Source: Phoma sp. XZ068 (lineage: Eukaryota > Ascomycota > Dothideomycetes > Pleosporales > Didymellaceae). Taken from it: a stretch of DNA of 64,000 bases. Below the pieces are notes generated by a model that had not been told where the DNA came from, did not search any database, and worked only from the letters and a program-made list of their open reading frames with translations. Within the stretch, counting starts at the first letter, position 1; each line of letters starts with the position of its first letter. The stretch covers positions 434,001 through 498,000 of the forward strand of contig RBKR01000025.1 in the NCBI GenBank assembly GCA_004835665.1, written 5' to 3'. A program made the translations under genes and the position numbers. Positions 34,707-45,894 of the stretch are shown piece after piece.

Positions 34707-35069
34707 TCAGTCCTTGTGGTGTTTGAATTTGGCGTCAACAGCAACAATGCCCAAAAGCATCAACGCTACGCTAATCGTCATGAATACGATAGAAGTCCAT
34801 AAGCAACAATGTCGTTCATTGGCTCTGACCTCGCGCGCTGATGTAAGGGTGTCGCAGGTCTCGCAGTGCTGATGCGGCGTGAATGAATTCGCTGGAGTCG
34901 ACGATGCATGCGCAGAGTGATCCGCTAGCTCGACATCAGGCTCATTTTGCGGGACTGTTGCGTAGGCGGACGTTGACCCTGAGGGCGGGAATGCGTTCAC
35001 AGGATGCTCGTGGTTGAAGACGTCGTCGTACGCTGGCGCGGCATCAGAAGGTGTTGTTGGGTGGCCCAT
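34707..35069 (-). CDS. Small single-pass membrane protein, hypothetical
   Basis: A frame of 120 residues starts at MGHPTTPSDAAPAYDDVF. The first 75 residues are hydrophilic and Pro/Ser/Ala-rich. A CETC pair follows, and then a strong hydrophobic helix near the C-terminus (TSIVFMTISVALMLLGIVAV) ends in a short charged tail. This is the layout of a tail-anchored or single-span protein of the secretory pathway. An upstream ATG at 35135 would add 22 residues. I know no characterised relative. It converges on the ABM gene, 187 bp away. Confidence 0.5.
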   Translation of the reverse strand: MGHPTTPSDAAPAYDDVFNHEHPVNAFPPSGSTSAYATVPQNEPDVELADHSAHASSTPANSFTPHQHCETCDTLTSAREVRANERHCCLWTSIVFMTISVALMLLGIVAVDAKFKHHKD

Positions 35070-36418
35070 GGTGGTGTGTGCGGCGGCAGTAATGATAATG
35101 TTGCGGTACATTCGCAGTTGTCCTACATGTTTCACGAGGGCTATTGTTATCTATGCACTCAGTATGTCAGCTGGGAGAGTTGGATGCCTGATCGGGGCTG
35201 ATATGAGCCGCGTCAGCCGTACAGCCACAACTTCGCTCTCGTCGCATTGGTCCGCTCGCAAGCCTTCAAAAGCAGGTAACGGGACCATTTGCTAGATCCA
35301 GATTATGTACTGGCTGCGTCAGATGATTGGCGAGGCCTCCTGTGGCTGTCGCGATGTGGAGGCGGTGCTGCTCAATAGCCACCAAGGCTGCTAGTTAGTA
35401 TACCTACACAACCTTCCAATATCGGCTCTACCAGCCCATCTTGTTCATGGACAATAAGAAATCACTGTGATTGCTGTAACATGTTCTATAGCTATGATCC
35501 GGATTATCCGCGACCGTGGAAGAGTCTGCATCACCACGTGATGCTGGCGATGAGAAGCAGGAGCGTTGTGCCAGCTTCCCCGCCCGCCACACTCGTTCCT
35601 ATTTGTGGCGGCGTTTCAACGGCATTGGGTACCTGAATCCTTTCACATCATGCACCCGCTTCCCTCGGGGCTTGAAGCTGTATCTGCGGAAAGAAAACCA
35701 TCGACAAGAAATAAACGCAGGTTGTGTCACTTCGGTTAACGGAATTGATACCAACCATCCCCTTTTGGCACACGTTCTCGTGGTGGCGCAAGCGCTTGCA
35801 TCCATGATACGATGTTATTGCTGGGTGATTCTGGAAGGATATCTCATCCAAGTGAGCTCCCGCGGACATGCTGGGACCTTGCTTTCTGCTCATGTTCTTC
35901 ATCGATACTTCAGGCTGTTCGCAACCTACTAAGCAATGACAAGCACGACAAGCTTCAGTTGGGCTGCCACCCCGAGGCTTAATCTACAAGATCCTAGCCG
36001 TTCAAAATGCACTAAACGTGGTGGTCGAATCACGATAAGACAGAACGAGGCGACGGGGCGCTGATTATCGACATGCGGGACCGTTCTGCTAAAACTTAAG
36101 CCTCATGGGGAAGGTGCGAGCTCGTTCCTGACTGCGTCATATCACAGCATTTTGCAACCTTCACGAGCCGAGCACCGAGTGTCGTATCATGGGCCAATGA
36201 CCAGCATTTACAGATGCCCCACAATCTTACACCCGGCGGGTCAGTCCACTCATACTGGGTTGTTCGGATACTCACAATTTCCTCCTTCTTCTCGTGGATA
36301 AGCGCCTGGGTCCGAGTGTTGCAATGCCGTCACATACGAAACTGCTCAAATACTGCTGTTGGTCCAGCAATTGGAACCCAGGTCATTTGGCTGCAGCTTT
36401 CATTCGATCTGTTTCAAG
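35070..36418. other. Intergenic, 1.35 kb
   Basis: It lies between the small membrane protein start (minus) and the carboxypeptidase start (plus), so two promoters should be here. An open frame at 35516-35932 has no recognisable features. No repeat or RNA gene seen. Confidence 0.4.
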
Positions 36419-38158
36419 ATGAAGCTCCTTAACATCATCAGTGGATTGCTTTGCGCTTCCTCCGCGCTTGCTTTCAGGAAACCTGTCAAGCCAACGCTTC
36501 CTAGGCCCGTACTCGAAAAGCGTATGGCCAACCAACCTTTCTCGCACCCTGAGATCCAGAAACGAGCTTCTCGATTCCTGACGGACAAGACTAAGGGTGA
36601 GTAAAACCAGGGACATGCTTTGGTGGAACATGAAGCTAAACTTTTGCTAGCTTTTGCTGTCAACGGCTCTGGAATTCCAGACGTTCCATTCGACATTGGC
36701 GAGTCCTACGCAGGGTTGCTTCCTATCTCAGATAGCCCCGATGAGACACGCAAGCTTTTCTTCTGGTTCTTCCCTTCGACAGCTGAACAGACACCTGAAG
36801 AGGTTACTATCTGGTAAGAGAGCCGTCGATGTCTCCCCGCTAGAACTTTACTCATCCGCTCAAGGCTGAATGGCGGTCCTGGATGTTCTTCGCTCTCCGG
36901 CTTTCTGACCGAGAACGGACCGTTCACCTGGATGGCCGGCACGCTATCCCCTGTCCAGAACCCCTATTCGTGGACCAACCTGACCAATATGCTTTGGGTC
37001 GAACAGCCTGTTGGCGTTGGTTACTCTCAAGGATCGCCCAACATTACCGACGAGGTCGAGCTTGCTACCGAATTCCGTGGTTTCTACAAGAGCTTCGTCG
37101 ACACATTCCAGACCAAACACTGGAAGACGTACGTTACAGGCGAGTCGTACGCAGGTTTCTATGTGCCTTACATTGCCGATGGTTTTATCTCAGCCAACGA
37201 TACTGAATACTTCAATCTGGCTGGCATTTCTATCAACGACCCCATCATTGGCGACGAGACCGTGCAGCAACAGGTCGTTCTTCTTCCTTACGTCGAATTC
37301 TGGCAGAACATACTCTACCTCAACGAGACATTCATTGGCCAAGTCCGTGACCGTCAAGACTCGTGCAACTACTCGTCTTACCTCGACACCTACTTCAAGT
37401 TCCCACCCCCTCAGAAGCCTTTCCCCGTCTTGACCGACCCCTACAGCACTGAGGATGGCGCGTGTGCTATGTTTGAGACCCTGTACTATGCCATCCTCGA
37501 GGTCAACCCCTGCTTCAACATTTACCACATCTCGGAAACATGTCCCCACCCATACAGCCAGCTTGGCATAGTCAATACTGGTGATTACTCGCCTCCAGGT
37601 GCCGTCATCTACTTCAACCGCACCGACGTCAAGGAGGCTCTTCACGCTCCTCTCAACTCCAACTGGCTCCAGTGTACTAACATTAACGTCTTTGGTAACG
37701 GAAACGACAGCAGCACCGCTTCTGACGCGTCGCCTGGTCCTGCCAACAACGGTGTTCTGCAGCGTGTCATCGAATTCACTAATAACACGATCATCGGCTC
37801 TGGTGACCTTGATATGCTCCTCAGCACCAACGGTACTCTGTTCGCTATTCAAAACATGACCTGGAACGGTGCTCAGGGTCTGTCTCAGTACCCTGCCACC
37901 CCTCTCTACGCACCCTATCACCCCGAGTACAATGGAGGTGCGCTTGCTGGCGCTGGTATCCAGGGTGTTTGGACCGCTGAGCGTGGATTGACATTCTATA
38001 CGGCTCGCCTCGCCGGTCACGAGTTGCCTGGTTACACTCCTGGTGTCGCATACCGTATGCTCGAGATCTTACTTGGAAAGGTCAATGACTTCAGCAGCAC
38101 GCAGAGCTTCACCACCCAGACTGGTAACTACACAGGCAACGGTACTATCTACAGGTAA
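36419..38158 (+). CDS. Secreted serine carboxypeptidase, family S10
   Basis: It removes C-terminal residues from peptides, typically outside the cell or in the vacuole. Three exons (36419-36596, 36651-36813, 36865-38158) give 544 residues. A signal peptide spans 1-18 (MKLLNIISGLLCASSALA), and a pro-region with the basic site LEKR follows. The substrate-binding LNGGPGCSSL is completed across the second intron. The catalytic serine lies in TGESYAGFY (Ser about 208), the aspartate in GSGDLDMLL (about 428) and the histidine in AGHELPGY (about 499), so the triad is intact. Many N-glycosylation sequons (NLT, NDT, NET, NYS, NNT, NGT, NMT) support secretion. No propeptide cleavage is proven. Confidence 0.92.
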
Positions 38159-38847
38159 AACTGTGGATTTGTTTCTAAGTGAACACCCTAGTAAATAAGG
38201 AGATGAACGCATTGATAGTGTAAATACGATTTATATGATACATACCTATGACCACATCAATGTGTCCCGTTAACTACCCTGAAGATTGAGAAGTTAACCC
38301 CCGCGAGATATCGCACGTTGCCACACCTGCTTTGCAGCATACGCACAGCATGTAAAGGTGTTAGCACTAGTTATTAACCGAAGCATGGACGTTACTTGCT
38401 CAAAGCTCACACTCCTGCACGTTAACATCCTCCACTGAGCTATCAAAGTTTTATCGTGTGCACCCATTATTTATTGACTCTTACATCATTTCATTGTGTA
38501 ACGCGCCAATATCTTCCAAAATATCTGGTTGTTATCAGCAACGCGATTCGAAGGATGAAGTTCATCGTGTTTTCGATTGAACTCATTCCTTGAATCCACG
38601 AGTACCAAGCATCGACTAGTCTGCCTTATGATCCCAGCCACTGCTCAAGCATCCAAAGCTGCCGTTCGTATCCGCACTCAATGTTGTAACAGTCCCCAAC
38701 CTGTCGTCAATCATCTGCACACTTTCCACTAAAGCATAATAGCCCTGTGCATGCGACCCGGAAGCCCACGGTCTTCCTCAGACTCAACATCATAAGGGCT
38801 TGGCAGTTCACATCCACTCCACTCACCACATCCTTCCACTTTGCATA
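38159..38847. other. Convergent 3' intergenic region
   Basis: About 690 bp between convergent stop codons. AT-rich near 38160-38260, otherwise unremarkable; holds the two 3' ends. Confidence 0.4.
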
Positions 38848-40059
38848 TCACACCAGAAAGTCCTCCTTCGTACAGGTGTTCAACACGCCCCTCGCCGTCA
38901 CGTGGTTATCGAGGCAATACGAGACCATATTCTCCCTCGCATAGTCGACAAAAGCCGCAACATGAGTCTCGCACAGCGGCTTACCACCCTTCCTCACAGC
39001 CAGAGCACTACCTACACCATGGCGTCGGTCGCAAAGCGGGATCGTGGGATCGAAGAACCGCAAGCTGCTGTTCCAACCGATGAGTTCACCGGGTACACCG
39101 AGCTTTCTGTCACGCCAGCGGGTCTCGAGCGGGAGGCGGCGAAAGGCGAGAGGGATGCCGATGCGCGTCATGATGGGCGAGGCGACCTCGCTCTGAAAAT
39201 TGCACTGTGCTGCAGAGATGGGGGTGTTTTCAAGGGCGCCGCAGCCGAATCTCTCTTCTGACGCGCATGGGATGAAAGCACCAGTGGTTGTTGGGCCTTC
39301 GATCTTCTCAAGATGGCCGTTGCGAGTGTGATCGTACATATACCGGATGATGTCGACGACGTGGCCGAAGTCGATGAGATCGAGATCTTTGACGCGATTG
39401 GTATTATCTGCAAATCTGTACGCGACAACGTTGCCCGACCAGAGGTCCTGGTGCTCTGGGTCGATCTTGAGTACACCTTGGTTGACTTGATGACCGGCTG
39501 GGAGTGCCCTACTTAGATCCAATCTTAGGCGCCCTGCCACGACGATGCCATGACCTATTTGGCGGTGAAGAACAGGATTGATTCGTTCAACCTTCATCGT
39601 GCCACCTGCAGAGCGGAAGTCCTTCATGTTGCCGAGGTAGACCTTGAGTGGAGGCATTGGGGTCTTGCCTCTTAAATCACGCCTACCCACGTCCGTGTTT
39701 GCTGCCTCATAATTCCGGCGCAGATTGTCGTACACCCACACAAAGTGAGGCAGGTCTTCATCATCTGGAAATAGTATTGCACGCTTGTGGCGCGCGCTTG
39801 GGCGGTGAACATCCGAGAAATCTGCAAAAGCCTTGCATACGAGCTTATGAATCGGCCAGTCGCTCCTCTGGCACTCTCGAGAGCAGTACCGAACCTCAAG
39901 ACATCCTGTGCATCTTGTGCCTTCGTGACTACACATAGCGCACATAAGTGGATCCGCGGGTGGAATGCACGTGTGACCATACAGATGGGCCATGGTGTGC
40001 CTTTGGGAGTGGGGAGTTGGGATTTCCAGATTGTTGTAGATTGAAGTAGCGTTTAGCAA
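38848..40059 (-). CDS. MYND zinc-finger protein
   Basis: A single-exon protein of 403 residues, or 381 if the ATG at 39993 (MAHLYGHTC) is used. A complete MYND finger lies near the N-terminus. Its ligands are C40, C43, C50, C53, C59, C63, H71 and C75, in CAMCSHEGTRCTGCLEVRYCS and RECQRSDWPIHKLVC. MYND fingers mediate protein-protein contacts, often in transcriptional repression. The remaining 300 residues have no SET or other catalytic domain that I can see. They contain a HVVDIIRYMYDHTRNGHL helix and a Cys-poor C-terminus. The function of the non-MYND part is unknown. Confidence 0.8.
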   Translation of the reverse strand: MLNATSIYNNLEIPTPHSQRHTMAHLYGHTCIPPADPLMCAMCSHEGTRCTGCLEVRYCSRECQRSDWPIHKLVCKAFADFSDVHRPSARHKRAILFPDDEDLPHFVWVYDNLRRNYEAANTDVGRRDLRGKTPMPPLKVYLGNMKDFRSAGGTMKVERINPVLHRQIGHGIVVAGRLRLDLSRALPAGHQVNQGVLKIDPEHQDLWSGNVVAYRFADNTNRVKDLDLIDFGHVVDIIRYMYDHTRNGHLEKIEGPTTTGAFIPCASEERFGCGALENTPISAAQCNFQSEVASPIMTRIGIPLAFRRLPLETRWRDRKLGVPGELIGWNSSLRFFDPTIPLCDRRHGVGSALAVRKGGKPLCETHVAAFVDYARENMVSYCLDNHVTARGVLNTCTKEDFLV

Positions 40060-40337
40060 GAGATCGGGTGGTGCGTTGATAGATAAACAGACATGCTGGA
40101 CTTGTTTCGGTTATCGACGGGAGCCCGCATATAGAGCGAGGAACTTCCACGGTAGCCTCTCTTCACCTTGTAGTACACAAAGACGTAAGTCGAAACTAGC
40201 GGTCAGCCAAACACTCAAGCGGAAATCATTGGCCCCAAGAAGGCTAGCAAACGGCGCGCGGGTATCGACACTGAAATTGATATTGAAAGTCTCCAGGTGC
40301 GAAGAGGATACCAGGGCACACCTGGGTGTGCAACAGA

Positions 40338-43300
40338 CTATTCCCTCCGCTGCTGCTGCTGTCCTCGCGGCATATTCGTTCCTCCACTACCAGGCGGTTG
40401 TTGTTGATGTTGTGGATGTTGTTGCTCTACATATGGTGCCAGGAGGGGATTCATGTCGCCTACGTGTTCTGGCATATCGGTGGATGGAAAACCAGGGTTG
40501 TACCAAAGATTCTGCATGTCAATCACCGGCACGCCCTCATCCCAGTTGTTAATGAATGGATTCCCAAAGGTACTCGATATTGTGACATTTGGTAAGGGAA
40601 AGTCTCCGTACATCGAGTGATCGTAGGATAATTGCGATGTGTCTTGGCTTTCCTGATTCAAGCCTTGAGGGTAGTACTGGTGATCAGTTACGGATGATGT
40701 GCCATCAAAAAAGTGGCCTGGCGTCCAGCTTGCACGGGATTGTTGCTGCGTGTCCGGTGCGATGGGAGGCCTGAACGATTGTTCAGCCGCAGCCTGGCTT
40801 GCCACGCCTTCGGTCAGTAGCTCGGCAGCTTTGGACTGAAGAACTGGCGCAACGTTATGTAGTATTCGGCATACTACATGGTATGCTCGATCAGCAACGG
40901 GATCCTGTGGCTGCATCACATGCAGCAAGTTGAGCAGCTTTTGAATGTCGGAAGTAATTTCAGCGTTGTCATCCTTTGTGTGCTGGCTTTGTCGGGCTAC
41001 TTCAAGTAGAAGAACGGCAGCGCACTGCATAACTGCCACCCATTTGTCAGAACCAGAGAGCCATATGTTAGTCTTCGGTTATACGTACTTAAATGTACCA
41101 CATTCCACCAAGGCGCCTTCATGTAAACGAATTTGAGATCGGGCTCCTGAGGAAACAGCGCTGTTAGTTCACGAGCTGAAGTGATACAGACACTGGCCAT
41201 CTCGATGTTGAACTTGGCTGAAGTATCGCTCTCGTTCTTGATTCGTCGCTCGGTTCTGCACAGACATGGCCGGGTGATGAGAATTCTGGTGCTCCAATAT
41301 TGCATCTTTAGAAGCAACCTCTCACGCTCAACTTTGTCGTGTTGTGAACTCCCAGAAGGCACGATCGCGGTCAAGGAATCTTGAGACCAATCCTCGAGTT
41401 CCTGCAAAAAGTCTTTTATCCTACCTTGGACATCCTGCAATCCCAATCGTTAGTATCTGTCTACTTGCCAACATCGGAAGGGATAGGTCGAGATAAAAAA
41501 CATAACGCTGTATGATACCGTGGGGATTCCTTAAAAAAGAGGGACAAATTAGAAAGTCATACCTGCCATGATCGAACTGCAGTTCGAGGTGCGTACAGAC
41601 CAGTCAATACCCTCTGTGTGAGTAGAGCGATATTGATACTACCGACGAGGTATCCATCCGCTTCATTGGAGCTACTGGCTCGTGGGCTTCGTTCTTGGGA
41701 TTTTTGGCTGGCCTGACTGGACGGTTTTCGCTTGCTAGCAGGCTGAATTTCCCCTGGAAGAACTCTTGGTAATGGCACTGTACAGTCTTCGTTCGATATG
41801 ACAGGCGGTCTACCTGTAATAGAGCTCACTAGACACTCTATCGAATGCAAACTCCACCATATCCGCAATAGCATCTCCCTTTTAGTGGTATCTGCACCAG
41901 GGTCTTCGTTTCGTAAGTGCAAACCGAGGGCTAAGGCAAATCTGATCGATATACCAACCATGAGCCATGCGCGGCTCACGTGGCCAATAACCAGAAAGTA
42001 CAACGAGAAGACGGCCGTCTAGAGAACAAGGCAATTAGTAGAGCGAGACTATAGATGGCAGGAGTGACTCACCGCTTGGACCAGCGAAAGATCAGGCTCA
42101 GATATCAACATTATAGTGCTGTTCATGCCAAGAAGATGGGACGCTCGAGTCATGTAGACCAAGTGATCTCCTTCGGCTCCTTGCCAATCTGTGTCGATCA
42201 AATGAGAATACTTTGCACCGATTGCAAAGATGAGGTTCATCAGAGCGCGCCATCTGTCGGGGACCTTAAACGCTCTGTTATGCTTCAAGGAAACTATAAA
42301 TCTGCGCACCTGATCATCAAAGCTCGGGGGTACAATAGGAAACGAGCTATGCAGTGTGCTCATATAGCAGTCCAGAAGCTGTTCTGCAATTTCAGGATCA
42401 GGAAGCTCGTATGGGTTCACAACAATGTCCAATTCAATGTTGTCGCTGTCGAGATAGAACGTCGCATCTGTGACGTGCCGAATGGTTGGAGGTTCCTCCT
42501 GCCTACGTTGGTGAAGTGCCTTAGTCCGTTCGTCTCTGGCGTGATTGCTACTGCCTGGTGGCCCATGTGGAAGGCCGTAAGGTTCGGTCTTGCTATTTTG
42601 TGCTTGATTCTGGACGGACCGTAGCCACTGAACTTCCGAGTTTTGGCCAACATACCCTGTCTCTCTGGACTCGCGAGTGCGCAATAAGTCTTCATCTAAG
42701 AAGTCGAGATCCTCATTTGATCCAACTGATGCGGTAACATGTGCTTCACCATACTTTTTCGGAGGGCTATTCTGATCCGGACTTTCATCAACAGAGGATT
42801 TTCGTGCTCGTTTCCCAAGTGACCCGATATTTGGCACCGATTGTGCAGAGAACATGTCGTCATCCGCCTAAACGCCATCATCGTTGGTGTTTGATATCCG
42901 TCATGGGCGATGATTTACTTACTGCGTCGATCACATCTTGAATTTTCTTCTTGTCATCTTCACTCAGCCTTTCGCTAAGTTCTGTGAAGAGCGCGGCAAA
43001 GTTCTGATTCAGGTCGATCGCTCTACCATGGTTAGTGGCTGTTGTATGTTTGCGGAAAGCACTGGACTTACTGCTTCAAGCGGTCGCGGCGTGCTTGTTC
43101 GTATACACAATTGAGGCCGTGGGTCTGACAATTGGCACAGCGTGGGGCGTCACCGGAGCACTTCACCTCTAATATGGTGAGCGAACGTTTCGAAGAGTGC
43201 TACAACGCGTTGGCAGGGACAAGCTTACTTCGTTTGCGGCAGGTCTTGCAAGCTCTTACACTGTAGGCCCAAGGTCAGTCTTCTCTATGGCATTACGGGA

Positions 43301-43419
43301 CAGGGAAAGAGGACCTACACTCGATCGTCTCGGTTATGAACCGAGCTCTTGGGTGGGGGTGGGGGACCACGGTCGAGTTTTGGAATGGCTACTTTGGGAT
43401 TATTGTGTACGTGCGCCAT
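40338..43419 (-). CDS. Zn2Cys6 transcription factor with fungal_trans domain
   Basis: Eight exons (43419-43319, 43260-43229, 43168-43072, 43022-42923, 42867-42073, 42018-41563, 41434-41089, 41032-40338) join in frame to 873 residues. The Zn2Cys6 cluster (Cys 38, 41, 48, 55, 58, 65; CKTCRKRKVKCSGDAPRCANC and on) is split by the second intron. A basic linker and coiled segment follow (RRDRLKQAIDLNQNF, LTELSERLSEDDKKK). The fungal-specific regulatory domain spans roughly 280-620, with CYMSTLHSSFPIVPP, RAWLMVGISIRFALALGLH and the RIWWSLHSIECLVSSITGRP motif. The C-terminus is Gln/Pro/Asn-rich, a possible activation region. The layout resembles regulators of sugar or polymer utilisation (XlnR-like in broad terms), but no target can be assigned. 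Confidence 0.88.
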
Positions 43420-44150
43420 GCTGCGCGGATGGCACGGTGTGCTGAAGGCACGCGGAGTTGCGCGGGATTTGAATAAAAGGATTCGGGACGTTCCGCAATT
43501 GCCTGAACTAGAGTGCGCTCCAAGGCTTGAGACACCTGCAACTGCCCCACTAAGCCACGCAAGGGCCGCCAACAACAGCTCGAGAGACCGAATGCGCTAC
43601 TCTGGGTTCGATAGGATGTCCTATTTGACTGATAGAATCATAAGGTGGGGAGAGCAATCGAGCGCGCGTCCATCTCTTGCGACAACTGTAATTTCCAAAA
43701 TGTGGTCGTGATACGTGATTGGTGAACAAGCTGGCGAGCGAGATAGAGGAGTCGAGAGCAAGTAGCACCTCGCTCATTGGTGGCAAATATGCCCGAAGGA
43801 CTTTGAGCGAATGAAACCATCACTAGACCCTAAATCGAAATGTCCTTGCTGACTGATCGTGATCGCCGTGCGATTGGAAAAGCGCGAGGCATTGAGCATT
43901 CCCATGATGGAAGTCAAGCTGTACTGCATTGCATGCATGCTTCCGAAGTACAGATCACGTGGCTAGCGCATGTAGTATTCGCTCCTTGATGTGAAGGCTG
44001 ATGCTTCCAACAGGGACGGAGATTGTAAACACGTCGTACCACTGTGTTGGATAGCCCGTACGCAGATGGTACTCGGTTTGGATGCTTTCATTGCTCGGAC
44101 TCCTCATGGTCTACAACTATTGTGTCCGCGAGAATTGCATTCCATTTTAA
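43420..44150. promoter_or_regulatory. Intergenic, regulator promoter side
   Basis: About 730 bp between the start of the Zn2Cys6 regulator and the stop of the exopolygalacturonase, both on the minus strand. It probably contains the regulator promoter. No gene seen. Confidence 0.4.
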
Positions 44151-45573
44151 TCATCCCTGACCAAGGTCTCTCTCCCCAGCCGGATCAGTACAGTTGAATC
44201 CCAACAAATTCCTGTCTACGTTTTTGCAAGCATATACAGGTGCTTTACCACTAGGTACCTGCACTGTGATGTTTTCCGCTCGGATATTGCGGCAGCGGTC
44301 TGGAGCACTACAAACCAAGGTTCCAGCCTGGGGGTCCAGAGACTTGGAAGTTGTGCCAAACATGTTCTTGATCGTGATATCTTCGATGGTGAGATTTGCC
44401 TATGGTGTATAAGCTGAAGTCCTACAGTGGCGTAGTAAGAGATAAGTATTGACTTACAGGGTGCTCGTAACACAGAGACTGGTTTTTCTGCCCGTAGCAT
44501 TGCGTGATCGTAATTGCTCGATCGTTGTTTACGTTCCTGAATAGATCGTACGTTACGTTTCTCACTCGTCCTAATCCCCCACCGCCAATTAACAGTGTCT
44601 GAAAGCTGGTTGCAATGCCGGGCCACACCTTGATGCGAGCCCCATCGCTAGAGTCCGCGAGAGATACATTGTAGATGTACAAGTTTTCGACGATATCGGT
44701 CTTGTTCGCATACTGGCCCAATGAGCCGACGCTGATGCCATGAGATCCGGTGCAGTCGAGGTTTTGGACCACAATGTTCGTGCTGTTCGGTTTGAAGGAT
44801 ACGCAATCGTCGGTATTTACAATAACTGAGTCTTGTATGACTACACGATCTGAGCGGTAAGTATCCCACCCATCGGAGTTTGCAATTGTGATGCCGTTGA
44901 GGCTCTTGGCTTGTAGATCCATGTTGCTGACCAGGATATCGGAGGAATTGGCGATGATGTTGAACCAGTTTGGAGGGTTGCGCATCCGCAAGTGTGACAT
45001 GCGTGCTCCTTTCATGCCATCGAAAGCGAAGAGCATAGGTCGCAAAAGACTTTTGTTCGTTCGGATTTCTTCCCAATACTTTTGCCCATGACCATCAATG
45101 ACACTTCCCTCTTTGCTCAGATCCCCATAGATATTCACATCTTCACCACCCCACTTCCAGAATACAGACTGGTTTTGGAACTCATACTTGAAACTGTTCT
45201 CCGCCCAGTAATATACGTCGCTGTCGTCGAAAGAGATCTCACCAGTGAGTACGACATCCACATGTTTGAGAAACGTCAAATCTAGCGGGGACCCAATGCG
45301 GTATGTTTGATCCAGGATGATTGTACCACCATTGTTACAATCCTTGAAGGCACGATAGATAGCATTCGCATCGTTCCGGTCTGCAACCGACCCTGGCTTG
45401 ACGAAGCAACGACGTTTATAGTTGCGGGGAGGCGAGTATGGCAAAGCGCGCCCGGCGTCGAAAGGTGCAGGCTTGATGTTTGGTCGCGAGGGCAGATCGT
45501 GGTGCTTTGGAACTGATGCTGCTAGCCCAACAGTAACCGCTGAGAGGTAGAACCCAATGGTTTTAAGGTGCAT
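44151..45573 (-). CDS. Exopolygalacturonase, GH28
   Basis: It cleaves galacturonic acid from the ends of pectin chains outside the cell. Two exons (45573-44458 and 44399-44151) give 454 residues. A signal peptide covers about 1-19. GH28 motifs are NSDGWDTYRS (from 232; the usual NTD is NSD here), VNTDDCVSFKP (DD at 255-256), GSHGISVGSLG (from 276) and ARIKVWPG (RIK 313-315). The SHG form and the SVGSLG wording match exo- rather than endo-acting enzymes. Many NxS/T sequons support secretion. The second exon encodes the last part of the beta-helix and Cys pairs. A Zn2Cys6 regulator lies 321 bp upstream on the same strand. Confidence 0.9.
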
Positions 45574-45894
45574 GGCGATGAAGAATGTGCCTACCCTTTA
45601 GGTACGTGAAGGGAGTTTCCAAGAACGGGCCTACAGCCCAGATGTGCTAAGAGCTGTTCCACTGTCTTGTACTCTGAGCTTGCTTGGCACTATCTGTTTG
45701 GGTTTCGCGATACGTGGATAAATACTTGCATCTCCATCGGTACATGCGGCAATAAAGTCTTGGGAGTGTTAAGGATGTACCGTGCGGATAAGTAGTGCTG
45801 CTGGAACAGATGCTCAAAACCCATCGGGCATCGGGTGATTGTCTGCCGGAGTGATGATTCTGCTCGAGATGGCGCGGGGAATTGGGGAACCCCG
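45574..45894 (-). promoter_or_regulatory. Exopolygalacturonase promoter region
   Basis: A 321-bp spacer between the regulator stop codon and the exopolygalacturonase ATG. On the minus strand a TATTTAT element lies at 45718-45724, about 145 bp before the ATG, and may be a TATA element. Transcription-factor sites were not assigned. Confidence 0.35.
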